From: Rhyacichthys aspro
Taxonomy: Eukaryota; Chordata; Actinopteri; Gobiiformes; Rhyacichthyidae
DNA: 64,000 nt
Assembly (NCBI GenBank): GCA_036850595.1
Contig: CM072165.1
Span: forward strand, 10,116,109-10,180,108
Reading direction: 5' to 3'
In this document: piece by piece, positions 62,059 through 64,000 of the stretch
Position numbering within the stretch: the first letter of the stretch is position 1
Layout: every line of letters starts with the position of its first letter
The notes under the pieces: generated by a model
What the model was told of the DNA's origin: nothing
The model's database searches: none
The model's input: only the letters and a program-made list of their open reading frames with translations
Position numbers and translations under genes: made by a program

Positions 62059-63527
62059 GATTACATTCAAATGTGCGACCGGGGCACAAGAACATGAGAC
62101 CCAAGTACAGCACTCTTTACAAAGTTTACAAATGTTTAATTTGAGCAATAGAAAACAGTTAGGGTCTCCGAGAATGTAAATAAAAGAAATGGGAGTTTCA
62201 GCAGAGACTGTCATTGCTCCTTTTAAGTTCACTTTATGTAATTGCTTTAAAAACAATTGCCATAAAGACAGAGGAAAGAATATGGTTCTAATAAAGGCTT
62301 TCTTTAAAGGAAGTAGGCTTTGGGAATGTAAAAGTTTGGACAACCTGGGTGAGGTAATAGAAAAATGGATGCTATATTAAACAACATGGACCATGCTCTA
62401 CTTCAACGGTGTTAAACTCAAAAGTGGTGAGGGGCCGTGATAGTAAATAAGAATCATTGCCGAGGCAGAAGATGGTGACATTTGGGAAGCTACTGTTAAA
62501 TTTGGAATGTGAGGTTTCATCTTTATTTGAGTTTTACAAAAGTTGTGTTTAACAGTAATTTTTCATTTTATGGATACAGGTTTTAGTGGGATTTGAACAG
62601 ATTTAAATTGGATTTGGTACGGTTTTAGATGAATTTTAATTTAATATATATATCTTTGTAGCAAAAACTGGCTTAAGATTTCATGAACAAATAAAATAAA
62701 TCTGATTCAAATCCTTCTAAACCTGTTCAAATCCAGTTAAAACGCCGTGCCTCAAATATCACCTGCTAAATGCATTAGAGGGCCACATAAAACATTGTAA
62801 AGGGCCAAATTTGGTAGGCCTTGAATTTGACATGTGTGCTCTATGTGCTGTGACAGAGCAACAAAGTATGGCCAGTAGTTGTCTATTATCCATAGCATTA
62901 TAATTTTCCCCCTGGGATGGTAAATTTACATAAATCTGTATTGAAATCTACATGATATCATTCAAAGTAAATTTTCATATGATCATAAACATAAAATTTA
63001 AATTGTAGTATACTCATAAAGAATATAGAGCATAAAACTGTTGCGTGAAGTGTAAAGTGTGGAACTGCAAAATTAAGCCACATGGACAAAAAACAATAAT
63101 ATATCATCTTTTTACAAGTACTTATTTATCATATGACAGTGATGACAACACAAAGAGCCTAAAAAGATACATATAAACCAGAGAGAACTTTGTAGAGTGA
63201 CTGTAGTACACTGCAGACTGTACAGGAGACACAAGATCTTGATTCACATGATGTATAGCTTTATCTCTGGTTGGCTGTTAAACCCCACTGCCATTCTTAA
63301 CGTATCAGTGTATCATGTCATCCCGCTTCCCTTTTCCCAGCGAATATTCTGTAATAGTGCAGCCGAATATTGGCAATCGTTTTAAAAAAAATGTAACTTC
63401 AGGCAACATTTCTCCAAGAACAGTTCTGTACACCACAAAAAGGTATATAGAGTGAGAAGTGGAATGAGGTAACCAGACCTGTAAAAATATCACTAATGGA
63501 AACCGTGTGCTAACCGCTGGGGTAGTA
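62059..63527. other. AT-rich DNA and presumed pelp1 3'UTR
   Basis: No supported coding exon. The part next to 63527 should be the pelp1 3'UTR (minus strand). Short repeats of related wording (AAATCCAGTT, GATTTGAACA) occur around 62.55-62.75 kb on both strands, but I could not define an element. Confidence 0.4.
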
Positions 63528-64000
63528 TTAATTTGGGTTGGGCTGGTTTGACCCAGAGGGCCCTTCTTCGTCGTCGGGTGGACAGGCCACAAAGTCTGCC
63601 AACATCGAGGCCATGGCGTCATCTTCACACTGCGGGACGCACAGGAAGGAGAACTTATGAAACTTCCTGCATTACATGTGGTGTATAAGGTAGCTGCATG
63701 GTATTTAAATCATTACAACAAAATATATAAAAAACAAAGTAACAAATACATATATGCTTTTGAAATGAAATAAAATCCAAAAGACAATTTTCAATTTTAG
63801 TGCAAAATACAAATTTAGACAAATAACAGTAAGAAACTACATCCTCAGTGTTTACCTTTTTCTTCTCTGTGCTTTGTGCGTCCTCCTCCTCCTCTCTCTT
63901 CCTCTTCACTCCTTTACCCTCCTCTCCCTCTCTCTCGTTTTGTGCTGCTTCTACGTCGTGCTCCGCTTCGACCCGCTCCGTTTCTTCTGACCGTTTCTCG
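63528..64000 (-). CDS. pelp1: PELP1 C-terminus (partial, continues past the right edge)
   Basis: The last two coding exons, on the minus strand: 63856-64000 and 63528-63629. The first is a charged Glu/Lys segment (EGEEGKGVKRKREEEEDAQS then TEKKK). The second encodes CEDDAMASMLADFVACPPDD then EEGPSGSNQPNPN and stops at 63528. MLADF-x-x-CPPDDE near the C-terminus is characteristic of PELP1 (proline-, glutamate- and leucine-rich protein 1), a nucleolar scaffold of the PELP1-TEX10-WDR18 complex in 60S ribosome maturation and a nuclear-receptor co-regulator. Its neighbour, a lipoxygenase, matches human ALOX15-PELP1 on 17p13. The reading frame was set by phase 0 at the AAG|GTAAAC donor. The 5' part lies outside the window. 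Confidence 0.8.

Noticed and set aside
61837..62343. 168-aa uninterrupted minus-strand frame
   Set aside because: As a whole it looks like random AT-rich translation. Only the 61916-62058 part has a plausible start and donor, and that is reported separately as a candidate exon.
63305..63628. Minus-strand frame MKMTPWPRCWQTLWPVHP near the right end
   Set aside because: Out of frame with the preceding pelp1 exon. The phase-0 frame gives MASMLADFVACPPDDE, which fits the family and stops at 63528.

Overview
This window is vertebrate nuclear DNA, almost certainly from a ray-finned (teleost) fish. Genes are split by short GT-AG introns (many of 70-500 bp). The protein families are vertebrate: SEA/EGF membrane mucins, acetylcholinesterase, a P2Y receptor, a lipoxygenase, BAP18 and PELP1. 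Long AT-rich non-coding stretches carry microsatellites and a hAT-type MITE. There are no prokaryotic operons, CRISPR arrays or recognisable tRNA/rRNA genes. I joined exons by hand from splice signals and reading phase, and every multi-exon model below closes in frame.

Left block, 0-39 kb. Two tandem plus-strand membrane mucin genes of the MUC3/MUC12/MUC17 type (2252-7991 and 9972-22845) share one exon plan: signal peptide, giant Pro/Thr/Ser exon, EGF, SEA, second EGF, transmembrane segment, short tail. The first has about 16.5 copies of a 93-bp (31-aa) repeat. The second has 21.5 copies of a 402-bp (134-aa) repeat in one 9.4-kb exon. They are followed by acetylcholinesterase (ache): an apparent untranslated first exon near 27.7-28.0 kb, a 6.4-kb first intron, and eight coding exons at 34.4-38.1 kb. 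Mucin next to ACHE matches the gene neighbourhood of human 7q22.

Middle block, 42-50 kb. A schwannomin-interacting-protein-like gene (six coding exons) precedes an intronless-CDS P2Y-type nucleotide receptor. A strong CTCF-like motif lies at 50.7 kb.

Right block, 50.7-64 kb. A CpG-rich promoter-like segment with a splice donor precedes two miR-15/16-family hairpins on the plus strand. Convergent to them on the minus strand are bap18, a 14-coding-exon lipoxygenase, and the 3' end of pelp1 (truncated by the window edge). This recalls human 17p13 (ALOX12 - C17orf49/BAP18 - MIR497/MIR195, and ALOX15 - PELP1).

Most unusual observations: the highly homogenised mucin repeat array with a traceable dimer/monomer expansion history; in-frame inserts at the SEA autoproteolysis loop in both mucins; the miR-497/195-like pair in conserved position; a bap18 without the SANT core; a 75-bp fully open intron just before the ache nucleophile elbow; and candidate upstream exons that would extend the lipoxygenase N-terminus in frame.
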